In this document: one piece after another, positions 44,691 to 53,376 of the stretch
Layout: every line of letters starts with the position of its first letter
How positions within the stretch are numbered: the stretch's first letter is position 1
Source: Mariniphaga sp041687215
Lineage (GTDB): Bacteria; Bacteroidota; Bacteroidia; Bacteroidales; Prolixibacteraceae
Length of the DNA: 64,000 bases
Reading direction: 5' to 3'
Assembly (NCBI RefSeq): GCF_041687215.1
Contig: NZ_JAWLCI010000009.1
Location: forward strand, 36,002 to 100,001
Notes under the pieces: generated by a model
Told to the model about the DNA's origin: nothing
The model's database searches: none
What the model saw: only the letters and a program-made list of their open reading frames with translations
Program-made: the position numbers and the translations under genes

Positions 44691-45769
44691 CTATAAAGTT
44701 TCAAGATTTATATTTTGGTGTTTTATTGAAGGTTGTGTCTTTGTTTATTTTTAAATGGAATTGGATTGATTATTTAAAGAACTTCCGATGATGGGTCAGA
44801 AGATTATAAGTTCAAGATGGGAACTATTTGAACTAAAACGTGAGGGTCTTATTATGAGATTGTGGCAGATTTTGCTTTGAAATCCTGTCCGACTGATTAG
44901 ATGATGAGTAGATGATTCGATTACCGAATCGCAGCCAATCCCGCCATGCCTTATACAACCTACATAGCCATTTGTTTTTTCCTATTTTACTTATGCGTAA
45001 ATTCATCAATTTAAGTACGTTCAAAGAGAAAAAAGGTTCACCTATCAATCTGATGTGAACTTAATATCCGATAAATACACAACCCATATTTCCACCAAAA
45101 AATTTTCAAAATATTTTTCAAATTTTGACATTTCTCTGATTTCTTAGATTTTCATCCAAAAATGATCCCCGTTTGAGAAATAGGACTGTACCCCCCTTTT
45201 TTGTTATGAAAGGTTTTTTCCAGCAGAGGGGGGATGGGTACGGACAGACACCCACCCACTTATACCGGGGAGAGGGAGTCAGTATATTTATTTCTAAACA
45301 AACTCAACCGATATCCCCCTACAACTTAACCTGCAAAATGAGCACCGTAAACAACTATATTACAGCAAAATACATCAGTTTTATCTTGGCCAATCCACAA
45401 TAAATCACTATCTTAGCTATACACCGGAAGAATTTTGGCGCTGTTCTTTTGAGACTACCGGTTTAACAAAAAACTGAAAACGAACGAGGGTAACTGCACT
45501 TAACGGTTATGGATTGGCACCGTGAACATGGTGCTTTTCCGGTGCAAACTAAATTTAATATTCCACCTCACCAGATGTCAGTTTAGGTTTAGTGGTTTTT
45601 GCCAATTATTATTTGAGAATCCGAGTCACATTTTACTTCAGAGGATGTGGTTAGGGTACAGACTTTACGGGACTTCTGGGGATATTAACAATTAATTTGC
45701 CAATAAACATTGCCTCGAAAAAAAAGCGACCAAGATCTAGCGCGCAATTTAATAAGTAGCGTTAATTTT
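44691..45769. other. Long non-coding stretch of the island
   Basis: More than 1 kb with no supportable gene. It holds a strong GC-rich inverted pair around 45188-45241 (GTACCCCCC facing GGGGGGATGGGTAC), a run of CCCACCC words, and a short hairpin GCACC / GGTGC near 45516. It could be a remnant of a transfer or replication region, or leader of the next gene. Confidence 0.4.
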
Positions 45770-46366
45770 ATGCTCATGAACAATTTGATTATTCATCCAC
45801 GCGATTCTTCAACCGATTTTCTGAAGCCAATTTATGCACCTTTAAAAAACAAAACCGTAATAACAGGTGGTATTTCGAAAACCGAATTACGTGAAGTAAT
45901 AAAAGAACACGACAGAGTTATTATGTTGGGACATGGCAGCCCGGGTGGCCTCTTAACTATGCAGCAATTTGGAACGACAAATGGTTTTATTATTGATTAT
46001 TCAATGGTAGATGTTTTGAAGGAAAAGAAAGATAACGTCTTTATTTGGTGTAATGCCGATCAATTTGTATATGACTATGATTTAGAAGGGTTCTATTCAG
46101 GTATGTTTATTTCCGAAATTGATGAAGCCATCTACTATGATTTTTACGACATAGAGCCAAGTGAAATTGATGAATCAAATTATTGGTTTGCTGAAATCGT
46201 TTCAAGATACATTAATCACCCTTTAAATGTTCTGTATGACAATTTAATCCAAGACTACCGAGAACTTGCCCGAACAAATCCTATCGCTCAGTTCAACCTT
46301 GAACGTTTGTATATTTCTCATGAAACAAAAAAATTCGACTCACTTTGTAATACAAAACTTTTTTGA
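45770..46366 (+). CDS. Island protein with GHGSPGG motif, possible caspase-fold hydrolase
   Basis: About 198 residues from ATG 45770 (ATG 45776 or TTG 45710 also possible). Opening LIIHPRDSSTDFLKPIYAPL, then VIMLGHGSPGGLL with H55 after a hydrophobic strand, and VFIWCNADQFV with C94 after another strand, followed by FYSGMFISEIDEA. A His-Gly then Cys after successive strands is the catalytic layout of caspase/CHAT-like folds, but I cannot confirm it. Similar genes recur in Bacteroidota mobile elements as far as I recall. It is 3 bases ahead of a small gene. Confidence 0.6.
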   Translation: MLMNNLIIHPRDSSTDFLKPIYAPLKNKTVITGGISKTELREVIKEHDRVIMLGHGSPGGLLTMQQFGTTNGFIIDYSMVDVLKEKKDNVFIWCNADQFVYDYDLEGFYSGMFISEIDEAIYYDFYDIEPSEIDESNYWFAEIVSRYINHPLNVLYDNLIQDYRELARTNPIAQFNLERLYISHETKKFDSLCNTKLF

Positions 46367-46369
46367 ATT

Positions 46370-46609
46370 ATGGACTCAATAATATTCATCCGAAAATATG
46401 AAACCTACTTGGACGAAATTCAACAGGTGGTTAAACCTGAATACCAACCCTTAATAGATGAACTCAAAGAAACTGATCCACATGATTTGGTTACTCCCGA
46501 CACATGGTTTAGCGATGAAACAAGTACAAGAGGGTTGGTTTGGAAACTATTTTTACTAAAAGTGAAAGAAAGTGAAAGAATTCTTGGACTCTGTCCACCA
46601 GATGACTAA
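46370..46609 (+). CDS. Small hypothetical protein
   Basis: 79 residues, acidic and helical, starting DSIIFIRKYETYLDEIQ. It begins 3 bases after the GHGSPGG gene stop, so it is probably co-translated with it. No family recognised. Confidence 0.5.
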   Translation: MDSIIFIRKYETYLDEIQQVVKPEYQPLIDELKETDPHDLVTPDTWFSDETSTRGLVWKLFLLKVKESERILGLCPPDD

Positions 46610-46642
46610 TAATTCGGAAATGACATAAGAATCTTGAAGAAA

Positions 46643-47104
46643 TCAAACCCGAATTTCGAGCTTCCTCAATTCATCATCAACCACTTCACCTGTAAACGCT
46701 TTCACCCCTATTATCCGACATTTTTGATGTGATTTTTTATCCCAAATTTCGGGAATATCATCAATAATGGTGATAGAATCATAAGCATCAAAATAATATT
46801 CAGGAACAGATTTCACATAAGACCCATTTAAAAATAAACAATCTTCGCGCGTAAATAACTCAACCGGATTGATTTCCAAATGTTCACAAATTTTAGTTGC
46901 ATACTCACGTTCTGCGGTCGTAAAAACAACCACGTCACCGATTGTATGACACCTTTTGACAAATTCTCTGGCGTGAGGTCTTTCATAAATTGTTAGATAC
47001 TTGGAGAAATGAAAAAGGATTTTCGCTGACAGGTTACGTTTTATGGTTGTTCCATAAATGAGGGTGTTGTCAAGGTCAAGTATTGTAAGTTTTTTCATCT
47101 TCAT
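46643..47104 (-). CDS. HAD-superfamily / NLI-interacting-factor-like phosphatase
   Basis: 153 residues from ATG 47104, whose first base overlaps the last base of the upstream stop (TAATG). Motif I is LTILDLDNTLIYG with the paired aspartates, YERPHAREFVKRC and VVVFTTAEREYA follow the FCP1/SCP type, and IIDDIPEIWDKK is the last acidic motif. It should be a phosphatase of small size. A decayed second copy of its 3' end lies at 44600-44690. Confidence 0.75.
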   Translation of the reverse strand: MKMKKLTILDLDNTLIYGTTIKRNLSAKILFHFSKYLTIYERPHAREFVKRCHTIGDVVVFTTAEREYATKICEHLEINPVELFTREDCLFLNGSYVKSVPEYYFDAYDSITIIDDIPEIWDKKSHQKCRIIGVKAFTGEVVDDELRKLEIRV

Positions 47105-47550
47105 TAATAATTCCAACGTTTTTTTTCAACTCTGCAATCTAAATGCACCATTTGTTTGGTAAGAAACCCTTGTTTCTTATATGTACCAATTCCACCTTGA
47201 TTCAGGATTATTTCATCATTTAAAACTTGATAAATGATAGCAACATCTTTCCCGTCAATAAAATTGTCATTATTAATATCTCCAACAAGAAAGTCCATTG
47301 CATCATTGGTTAGGTGGCGACTATCATGAGCAGCAGCGGAAAAGTTTTCAAAAAAGATATTCTCCCATTTTGACCGTTTTGTGCTAATAACCAAAAGATT
47401 GTTCGAATAACCCTTTTCTTTCAATGACTCCTTCAGGGTGGAATAATAATTGGCAACAACAGGATTTACCCGTTTAGTGTTATTAAAATGGGTGAAGAAT
47501 GTAATTAATGAGATGGCTAATAAAACGAATATGAACTTTAGTATTTTCAT
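47104..47550 (-). CDS. M15-peptidase-like exported protein with EF-hand-like loop
   Basis: 148 residues with an N-terminal membrane/signal helix (LKFIFVLLAISLITFF). SAAAHDSRHLTNDAMDF resembles the SxHxxGxAxD zinc motif of M15 D,D-carboxypeptidases, and MVHLDCRVEKKRW may supply the second ligand set. Between them GDINNDNFIDGKD has the spacing of a calcium-binding EF-hand/dockerin loop. Assignment is tentative. Its stop overlaps the HAD start. Confidence 0.5.
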   Translation of the reverse strand: MKILKFIFVLLAISLITFFTHFNNTKRVNPVVANYYSTLKESLKEKGYSNNLLVISTKRSKWENIFFENFSAAAHDSRHLTNDAMDFLVGDINNDNFIDGKDVAIIYQVLNDEIILNQGGIGTYKKQGFLTKQMVHLDCRVEKKRWNY

Positions 47551-47568
47551 TCCATTGTGGCAAGAAAC

Positions 47569-47754
47569 CTAAACCTTGAAACCAACCCATTTCCCATTTT
47601 CATCCAACCCCCGATTTGCCAATTCTCTGTTGGCAAGGTCAGTAGTATCGATTTGCTTCTTTACAATTGCCACTAGTAAATCTGTGGCAATTAATTGAAA
47701 CAAATACCTCGGATTTAAATCGTCACTATCGTTTTTTGGAATGTATTTTTCCAT
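47569..47754 (-). CDS. Small island protein
   Basis: 61 residues: EKYIPKNDSDDLNPRYLFQL, ending RELANRGLDENGKWVGFKV. The ANRGLDENGKWVGF tail is a recurring feature of small proteins on Bacteroidota conjugative elements as I remember them. 18 bases ahead of the M15-like gene. Confidence 0.55.
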   Translation of the reverse strand: MEKYIPKNDSDDLNPRYLFQLIATDLLVAIVKKQIDTTDLANRELANRGLDENGKWVGFKV

Positions 47755-47962
47755 GTGGATTTAATTTGATTTCGAGATCAAAAATACCGCTAGTATTTAA
47801 GAGTGCCAAACTTAACTGGCTGAATTTAAGCGTAAATACATAGATGTACGAGTGTGTTTGTCAATTTAGTTTAATGGTTTTGCCGATTAATTTAGTGCGA
47901 AATATTTTATTTAAGTTTTATTATCAAATAAATAAGACGAATTCTAGATTCAAGAATCCTGA

Positions 47963-49846
47963 TTACTGCTGCCTGAAAAGTAATAAAAAACTCTGCTTCA
48001 TTAACCACTTAATTATTCCTTCAGCATCCGTTTTAATTCTGGAATTAGTTGTTGTTAGTAATTTCTGTTTCCAACCACCTATTGAGTTTTGCAAAATTCT
48101 TAAAATATTACCTCGACTAACGTGAATATTCTTCGCTGTCCTCAAGGTTGTAAAATGAAGCCCCCACATTATGTATATATTTTCATCCTTTGTTCCCTTA
48201 CTAACTTCAAAAGACTTGGATAAGCTGTTTAATATTGTACTATTAAATATATTTTTATAAAATTCAATAGCTGAGTCTTTGGCAGTTTCATTATTTATGC
48301 TCCAAAGTGTCCCAATAATTGTTCCAGCACCGCTCTCTATAAAAGATCTTGATATCTCAGCCCAAGAAAAGCAAGTGTTATTAAAAATTATTGGTGTGAC
48401 GTATGAAGAAGCTATCCTATTAAACATTGCTTGATAAGTAGAAATAAATTTTCCATCTCCGTAACATTTAATTGAACATGAATATGGAATATTTCCTTTA
48501 GGTATTTCATTGTACTTTTTACCGGAATGACCTTGTTTGTGAACCTCATTTAACATATCGGCAAATACATAATCAGGGTAATTCTTATCTTTTAATTCCT
48601 TACTTTTCCAAACCATGTTATCAAATTTCTTCCAAATTTGCTTACTGGTCACCTCTATCAATCTTTCATTTTCATCATTAAACCTGTCACTTGGAGATAA
48701 ACTTATAACTTCATCAAATTCAATTGTATGCTGTATCCCATCTCTGTCATTAAATTTTCTTGTTACTATGTAACCCGGGACTTCACCACCATGACTACAT
48801 ATATGAAGTAAATCAAAAGGATAATCTTGAATGAACTTATGAAGATTATATGCGCTTGCATTTTTCCCAATTAGGCTAGTTACATGGAAGTTAGCTTTAT
48901 CAAATTGCTCAACAACAAAACTAGTTTCCTCATTGTATCCAAATTCTAATGGAGAAAAAATTACTGAAGATCCAGTACTATCTTGATGCTCCTTATAAAT
49001 ATTATTAAAAATAAAGAGATCAACATGTAAGTGAAGATGTACATAAGTAAATGGAATAATATTTTTCAAGAATAAAGAATAAGGTACTCCCTCAGTAAAA
49101 AAAGTACCAAATTTAAAGTTGGAGAAGTTGATTCCTTCTAATCTAGGATATATAATTGCTTCCAACTCTTTATAACTATCGGCATTTCCTTTTTTCCATT
49201 CTTCAATGAGATATAATATTTTATTGGGTATTTCTTCCTCAAGAGCAGCAACATAACGAACTGAAGCGTTAATTGAGACTGCGTAATTTGTCGCAATGAC
49301 CGATGAGATGGTATCCGTGTCCTCAATAACAATCAAACCCTCTGAGTCACCTAAACTTATATTTAATGGTTCTGCATTTTCATCGATTCTCAAAATTGAA
49401 TTTGACATTAATGCATCGTATAAACCAAAAAGAACTTCACCAGATTTAACAGAAATAACTTTGTCCTTATCGTATGAGAAACCTGATAAATATAATTCAA
49501 CACTCTCAACTGTATCAATTTCAATACATGGATAGTCATCCAAAAATGTCAAATAACTTTTTTGTTCTTCTGATAGCCCACCTAATATTACCGTTGGATT
49601 CCCTTTTAACCTTTTAATTGAATTGTGAATCTTTACATTCATTGCTGTTAAGTTCGTCCTTGAGATAGCATGTTCATCCACGGTGTCCTCAGAAATATCA
49701 GATATTTTTGCCGTAGCAGTCCCCAGCTCAAAGATGTTCAAGAACGTACCCTCTTTATGTAAAAAAGTGGAAATTACCGCACCTAAGGCTAAATGATGTA
49801 TATCTATAATAGAGACAAATTCACTATTGAATTTTGGAATTTTCAT
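47963..49846 (-). CDS. CHAT-domain (caspase-fold) protease-like protein
   Basis: 627 residues. The C-terminal half is a CHAT domain: LLHICSHGGEVPGY with H352, FNNTCFSWAEISRSF with C492, and GAGTIIGTLWSINNETAKDSAIEFYK as the typical last part. The N-terminal ~300 residues are beta/alpha with no recognised family and probably sense or bind a partner. CHAT proteases act as effectors in several bacterial defence systems (for example with TPR proteins or with Craspase). It is transcribed away from a HEPN-like gene across a 141-base shared promoter region. Confidence 0.8.
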   Translation of the reverse strand: MKIPKFNSEFVSIIDIHHLALGAVISTFLHKEGTFLNIFELGTATAKISDISEDTVDEHAISRTNLTAMNVKIHNSIKRLKGNPTVILGGLSEEQKSYLTFLDDYPCIEIDTVESVELYLSGFSYDKDKVISVKSGEVLFGLYDALMSNSILRIDENAEPLNISLGDSEGLIVIEDTDTISSVIATNYAVSINASVRYVAALEEEIPNKILYLIEEWKKGNADSYKELEAIIYPRLEGINFSNFKFGTFFTEGVPYSLFLKNIIPFTYVHLHLHVDLFIFNNIYKEHQDSTGSSVIFSPLEFGYNEETSFVVEQFDKANFHVTSLIGKNASAYNLHKFIQDYPFDLLHICSHGGEVPGYIVTRKFNDRDGIQHTIEFDEVISLSPSDRFNDENERLIEVTSKQIWKKFDNMVWKSKELKDKNYPDYVFADMLNEVHKQGHSGKKYNEIPKGNIPYSCSIKCYGDGKFISTYQAMFNRIASSYVTPIIFNNTCFSWAEISRSFIESGAGTIIGTLWSINNETAKDSAIEFYKNIFNSTILNSLSKSFEVSKGTKDENIYIMWGLHFTTLRTAKNIHVSRGNILRILQNSIGGWKQKLLTTTNSRIKTDAEGIIKWLMKQSFLLLFRQQ

Positions 49847-49987
49847 TTTTCAAATCGGATATTATAGTTTTTTACTACTTCACAATTAAGCCAAAATTAG
49901 GAAAACAATTCACCATCAACTTGAATCACGTTATTAAATCCTTTTGTAACTTTAAAATATTCTTTTAAGTCCATAAAATCATTGATT

Positions 49988-50686
49988 ATGACATGGAAAC
50001 CCAGCGAATTACGAGATAAGGTAAATAACAGATACGGTGAAAAACAAGTCCAACTTTTTGAACCTGCAATGTCATCATTTAGTTGGAAATTATTAATTGC
50101 AAATTATCATGCAGATGAACATGGCAAAATAATAAAGAGATTATTGAGAAGACAAACTGGCAGTAAAAATGAGAGATTATTGAAAATTGCATTGAATTTT
50201 GGTTCGAATGAACTTGTTCAAAAGAATAATATTGATCTTTTTACAGCAGAGGCTAATTTGATTGCTTTTGCTCAAACTCTGCATTCTATGGCAGATATTT
50301 TGGCACATATAATATATTACAGCCTTTCTGAAGATAGTTTTATTCCCGTAGATGAAGATAGAATCAGCTTGAGGTACATTTTAGAAAAACTTAAAGACCT
50401 TCCTGAATTTTCTCCATTAAAAGCAGAAATTGAAAATCTTATAAATCTATCAAGCTTTCAATATTTAAATGCCTATGTAAATACCGTTAAACATAGAAGG
50501 TTAATATCTTCTAATCTATTCACCTCTTTAATCGACAAAAAAAGCTTTGGGTTTAAAATAATGGCCTTTGAATATAGAAATATGTCTTATAATGAAAAGA
50601 ACTCGAAAGACTTTATTGAAAAGGATCGTAAATCAATTCAAGATGCTTTTAATAAAATTGGAAATGAAATAAGTAATTGTCTTTAA
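49988..50686 (+). CDS. HEPN-like hypothetical protein
   Basis: 232 residues from ATG 49988, almost all helical. TAEANLIAFAQTLHSMADILAHIIYY followed by YLNAYVNTVKHRRLI resembles the two core helices of Cthe_2314-type HEPN domains, in which a conserved KH replaces the ribonuclease RxxxxH. Divergent from the CHAT gene. The HEPN assignment is a pattern impression. Confidence 0.45.
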   Translation: MTWKPSELRDKVNNRYGEKQVQLFEPAMSSFSWKLLIANYHADEHGKIIKRLLRRQTGSKNERLLKIALNFGSNELVQKNNIDLFTAEANLIAFAQTLHSMADILAHIIYYSLSEDSFIPVDEDRISLRYILEKLKDLPEFSPLKAEIENLINLSSFQYLNAYVNTVKHRRLISSNLFTSLIDKKSFGFKIMAFEYRNMSYNEKNSKDFIEKDRKSIQDAFNKIGNEISNCL

Positions 50687-50868
50687 AAAAGTTCCCAATA
50701 ATTGGCATTGTTGATTTGTTCCTTGATATTACCTATTAGAAATATTTTCCTTTTAATCTTGATTTATAATAGAAGATTTAACCATGACAAAAACTCTTGA
50801 AAAACTACAATTCGCAGTATTAAATCTGTTATTCAAATGTGTGACTATTAAGGAAAGAATAATTCATT

Positions 50869-50876
50869 TAATTTTG
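50869..50876 (+). promoter_or_regulatory. Putative -7 box TAATTTTG
   Basis: Matches TAnnTTTG, 20 bases ahead of the start codon at 50896; upstream TTTG not clear. Confidence 0.4.
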
Positions 50877-50895
50877 TATTTTAAAATAATGTAAT

Positions 50896-51585
50896 ATGGC
50901 ATACCAATCAACAGATGTTTATCGCTATTTAATATATCTCGAAAAGTATCTCTTAGGAGACCTTGAATTATTTCATCAAAATGCTAAGATTGCTGAAGAA
51001 ATAGAAAGAAAAATTCAAAATAGATCAAAAAATAAAGGATGTAGAAACTTTTTCATCAAAAAAACATCCTCTACCAATCTGATACAAACGACAAAATATC
51101 CATACTCATTTGAATTTATGATTGGATCCGCAGTTGTTCCTCGTTCGACTATACCCAACACAGCCACCTTATTTGCCACGATTGATGTTCTTGGCTATTT
51201 AACAAGGACTGGAACTGACTATATTAATACCACTAAAAATTTCAAAGAATTTTTTGCTTACCCATCAACATTTATTGACCAAGCAGAATTAACTGTTCTT
51301 ATAAAAGTTTATCGCCATGGCATGACACATAACTATTTGCCAAAACTAAAGATGGAGATTTCTTATCATTCATCTAATCCGACCAATAAATTATTCTTTA
51401 AAAATTCAATAGGAGATTTAGTCCTAAATGTTAATCGACTTGAAATATTGGTAATAAACAGACTGAGTGAAATTATAAACACCGAATCACTTTTTCCTAA
51501 TATGGATAGCCAACATTCATACATGATCCAAGAATATGAGAATCAATGTAGATCATCGATAACAAATCTTTTAGCTATACTTTGA
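50896..51585 (+). CDS. HEPN-like protein with R-x4-H motif
   Basis: 229 residues. VLIKVYRHGMTHNYLPK carries R140 and H145, the R-x4-6-H motif of HEPN ribonucleases, in a C-terminal half of mixed helix and strand. The N-terminal half is helical. The RHGxxHxYxPK context is shared with other uncharacterised bacterial proteins as I recall. If active, it would be an RNase; no antitoxin-like partner (MNT) is adjacent. Confidence 0.5.
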   Translation: MAYQSTDVYRYLIYLEKYLLGDLELFHQNAKIAEEIERKIQNRSKNKGCRNFFIKKTSSTNLIQTTKYPYSFEFMIGSAVVPRSTIPNTATLFATIDVLGYLTRTGTDYINTTKNFKEFFAYPSTFIDQAELTVLIKVYRHGMTHNYLPKLKMEISYHSSNPTNKLFFKNSIGDLVLNVNRLEILVINRLSEIINTESLFPNMDSQHSYMIQEYENQCRSSITNLLAIL

Positions 51586-51747
51586 ACTATTCAAGCATAT
51601 ACAAAATTTTCAGAAAATTACAAAAGACCTATTCCAATAATCAAATTAATTATAGTTTACTCACAATAATAGCGTACACCTTTTTTTGTGACTCTCACAA
51701 TAGCTAAAAACCATAGAATTCATGCGGCTTTCAGGTGTTTTATTCGT

Positions 51748-51779
51748 ATTTTAGCATAGAACATATACCATGCTAAAAA
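51748..51779. promoter_or_regulatory. 32-base dyad directly before the serine recombinase gene (candidate crossover site)
   Basis: Arms ATTTTAGCAT (51748-51757) and ATGCTAAAAT-type (51770-51779) flank a 12-base spacer; the exact centre of the 32 bases is AT. Serine recombinases bind dyads of about this size and cut at a central dinucleotide. It ends one base before ATG 51781, so binding would also block the gene. Confidence 0.5.
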
Positions 51780-51780
51780 T

Positions 51781-52395
51781 ATGAAAATTTCAATTTTGTA
51801 CGTCCGCATTTCCTCGATTGACCAACGAACAGATCGGCAACGGGTAAATGAAAAAGATTATGACAAAGTAATAGAGGATAAATGTTCCGGTTCAATTCCA
51901 ATGTTTGAAAGACCCGGTGGAACAGAACTTTTAAAGTTGATAGAAAAAGATTTGGTGAAATCAATCAGTTTTTGGCAAATCGACCGGTGCGGCAGAGATT
52001 TACGCGATATTATTAACTTTCTTCATTTTACATCCAAAAGAAAGATCCCTGTTCATTTTATTTCACAAGGACTTTCAACACTTGATGAAAAAGGTGAAGA
52101 AAATCCCGTGGCAAAAATGGTCATTTCAATCCTTGGGGTGGTCAGCGAAATAGAGAAAAAGTTGATCCTAGAGCGGCAAAGAGAAGGGATTGAAATAGCA
52201 AAATTACAAAATCGTTATACAGGAAGACAGAAAGGTTCAAACGAAGACCCGTTAAGATTTCTTTCAAAACCCAAAAACAAAAAAGCGACAGAACTTTTAA
52301 AAAGAGGTTATAAAAATGTTGAAGTATCTCGTATTACAGGAATCCATGTAAATACGATCACAAAGATAAAGCGAATTATGTTGGCGATGAATTAA
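51781..52395 (+). CDS. Serine site-specific recombinase (resolvase/invertase family)
   Basis: 204 residues. LYVRISSIDQRTDRQ carries the nucleophile serine (S11), FWQIDRCGRDLRDI is the R-rich catalytic region, SILGVVSEIEKKLILERQREGI the long E helix, and the C-terminus ATELLKRGYKNVEVSRITGIHVNTITKIK is a helix-turn-helix. Small resolvase/invertase type. Its substrate is probably a site like the dyad immediately upstream. Confidence 0.92.
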   Translation: MKISILYVRISSIDQRTDRQRVNEKDYDKVIEDKCSGSIPMFERPGGTELLKLIEKDLVKSISFWQIDRCGRDLRDIINFLHFTSKRKIPVHFISQGLSTLDEKGEENPVAKMVISILGVVSEIEKKLILERQREGIEIAKLQNRYTGRQKGSNEDPLRFLSKPKNKKATELLKRGYKNVEVSRITGIHVNTITKIKRIMLAMN

Positions 52396-52444
52396 ACAGA
52401 AAAAGCAATTTCAATTTAAAAATAAACAAACCATCTATCATAAA

Positions 52445-52876
52445 ATGAATTTATCTATTGATGCGATATCAGATTTAGTTAACTCAAGAATTTGTTCCAG
52501 CTTAGAACAATTGGTATTTGATTACGGTAAAATAAAACAAAGAATATCCGAATTGGATAACCAAGATAAAAACACCGAACCACTCAACCTGCAACTAAAG
52601 TTTATAGAAGATCAATATAACCTGAATTACTATTTCCCATTCAATTTTTCCTCAATCGATTTCCTGTTGGCGGAACGCAAAAATCGGTTTGACACTATGG
52701 ATAAGTTGGAACGGAAAGAGACCCTGACCGAAACAGAAAGATCCATACATACAAGTACATTGGCAAGAATTAAATATTTCAATGAATTAATTCATTTGAA
52801 AAGTAAAACCGATTTTCTTAAAGGTATTGACTATTACACCAACCATCCCGACAAAATAGTTAACCTGATTTCTTAG
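52445..52876 (+). CDS. Hypothetical protein
   Basis: 143 residues, helical and charged, starting NLSIDAISDLVNSRICSSLEQ. Found 49 bases after the recombinase and followed by a terminator, so it may be in the same unit. No family recognised. Confidence 0.5.
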   Translation: MNLSIDAISDLVNSRICSSLEQLVFDYGKIKQRISELDNQDKNTEPLNLQLKFIEDQYNLNYYFPFNFSSIDFLLAERKNRFDTMDKLERKETLTETERSIHTSTLARIKYFNELIHLKSKTDFLKGIDYYTNHPDKIVNLIS

Positions 52877-53376
52877 TTATTAAACAACGATTTTATTGTG
52901 ATGAAATATTGTAAATTTTTGAGTTGTCAGATATTTATAATTAAACTGGTGATGACCTGTTATTAATATTCTCAAAATAAAGGTGTCTTTAATGGCACCT
53001 TTTTTTATGCACTTTAGAATTGCGCAAGCCCAGATCTATTTTGATCCCGGCGTTTCAAAATTTTAATTGGCAATCGTTTATTTTTAAATTTTCTATTTTG
53101 TCGTAAAATGTGAGTGGATTTCACGAAAAGGTCAATATTCAAGGACTAAGTGAAGCCTAGTTGCCAATTAATATTTTTTCGTTTCCATAGGGGCCAGCAG
53201 AAATTTTAGCTGTGTCAAATAAAAAATACATCCAGTAATTCTAGCTATCTAAAACCCGACAATAAGTATCACCATTTAATTCAATGTAATCCCGTATCAT
53301 AATTCATTTGTTCAACAGATTTACTTATCAAATTTTGCTAAATTGCCGTTTCATTTACAAAATTCGTTTTCTAAAC
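52877..53376. promoter_or_regulatory. Intergenic region ahead of the defence operon
   Basis: 500 bases without a gene. It begins with the terminator at 52979-53005. A perfect 11-base inverted pair TTAATTGGCAA 53063-53073 / TTGCCAATTAA 53161-53171 lies 87 bases apart, with no gene between. No good TTTG/TAnnTTTG promoter is obvious; the operon may have a weak or regulated one. Confidence 0.4.
52979..53007 (+). terminator. Terminator after the small hypothetical gene
   Basis: Seven-base stem AGGTGTC / GGCACCT (one wobble) around a short loop, followed by seven T. It isolates the defence operon from the recombinase unit. Confidence 0.7.

Noticed and set aside
44833..45048. Short minus-strand frame in the island
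   Set aside because: No recognisable pattern, no promoter or ribosome-binding site.
45173..45403. Short plus-strand frame in the long non-coding stretch
   Set aside because: No family resemblance; part of it only reflects the GC-rich inverted repeat.
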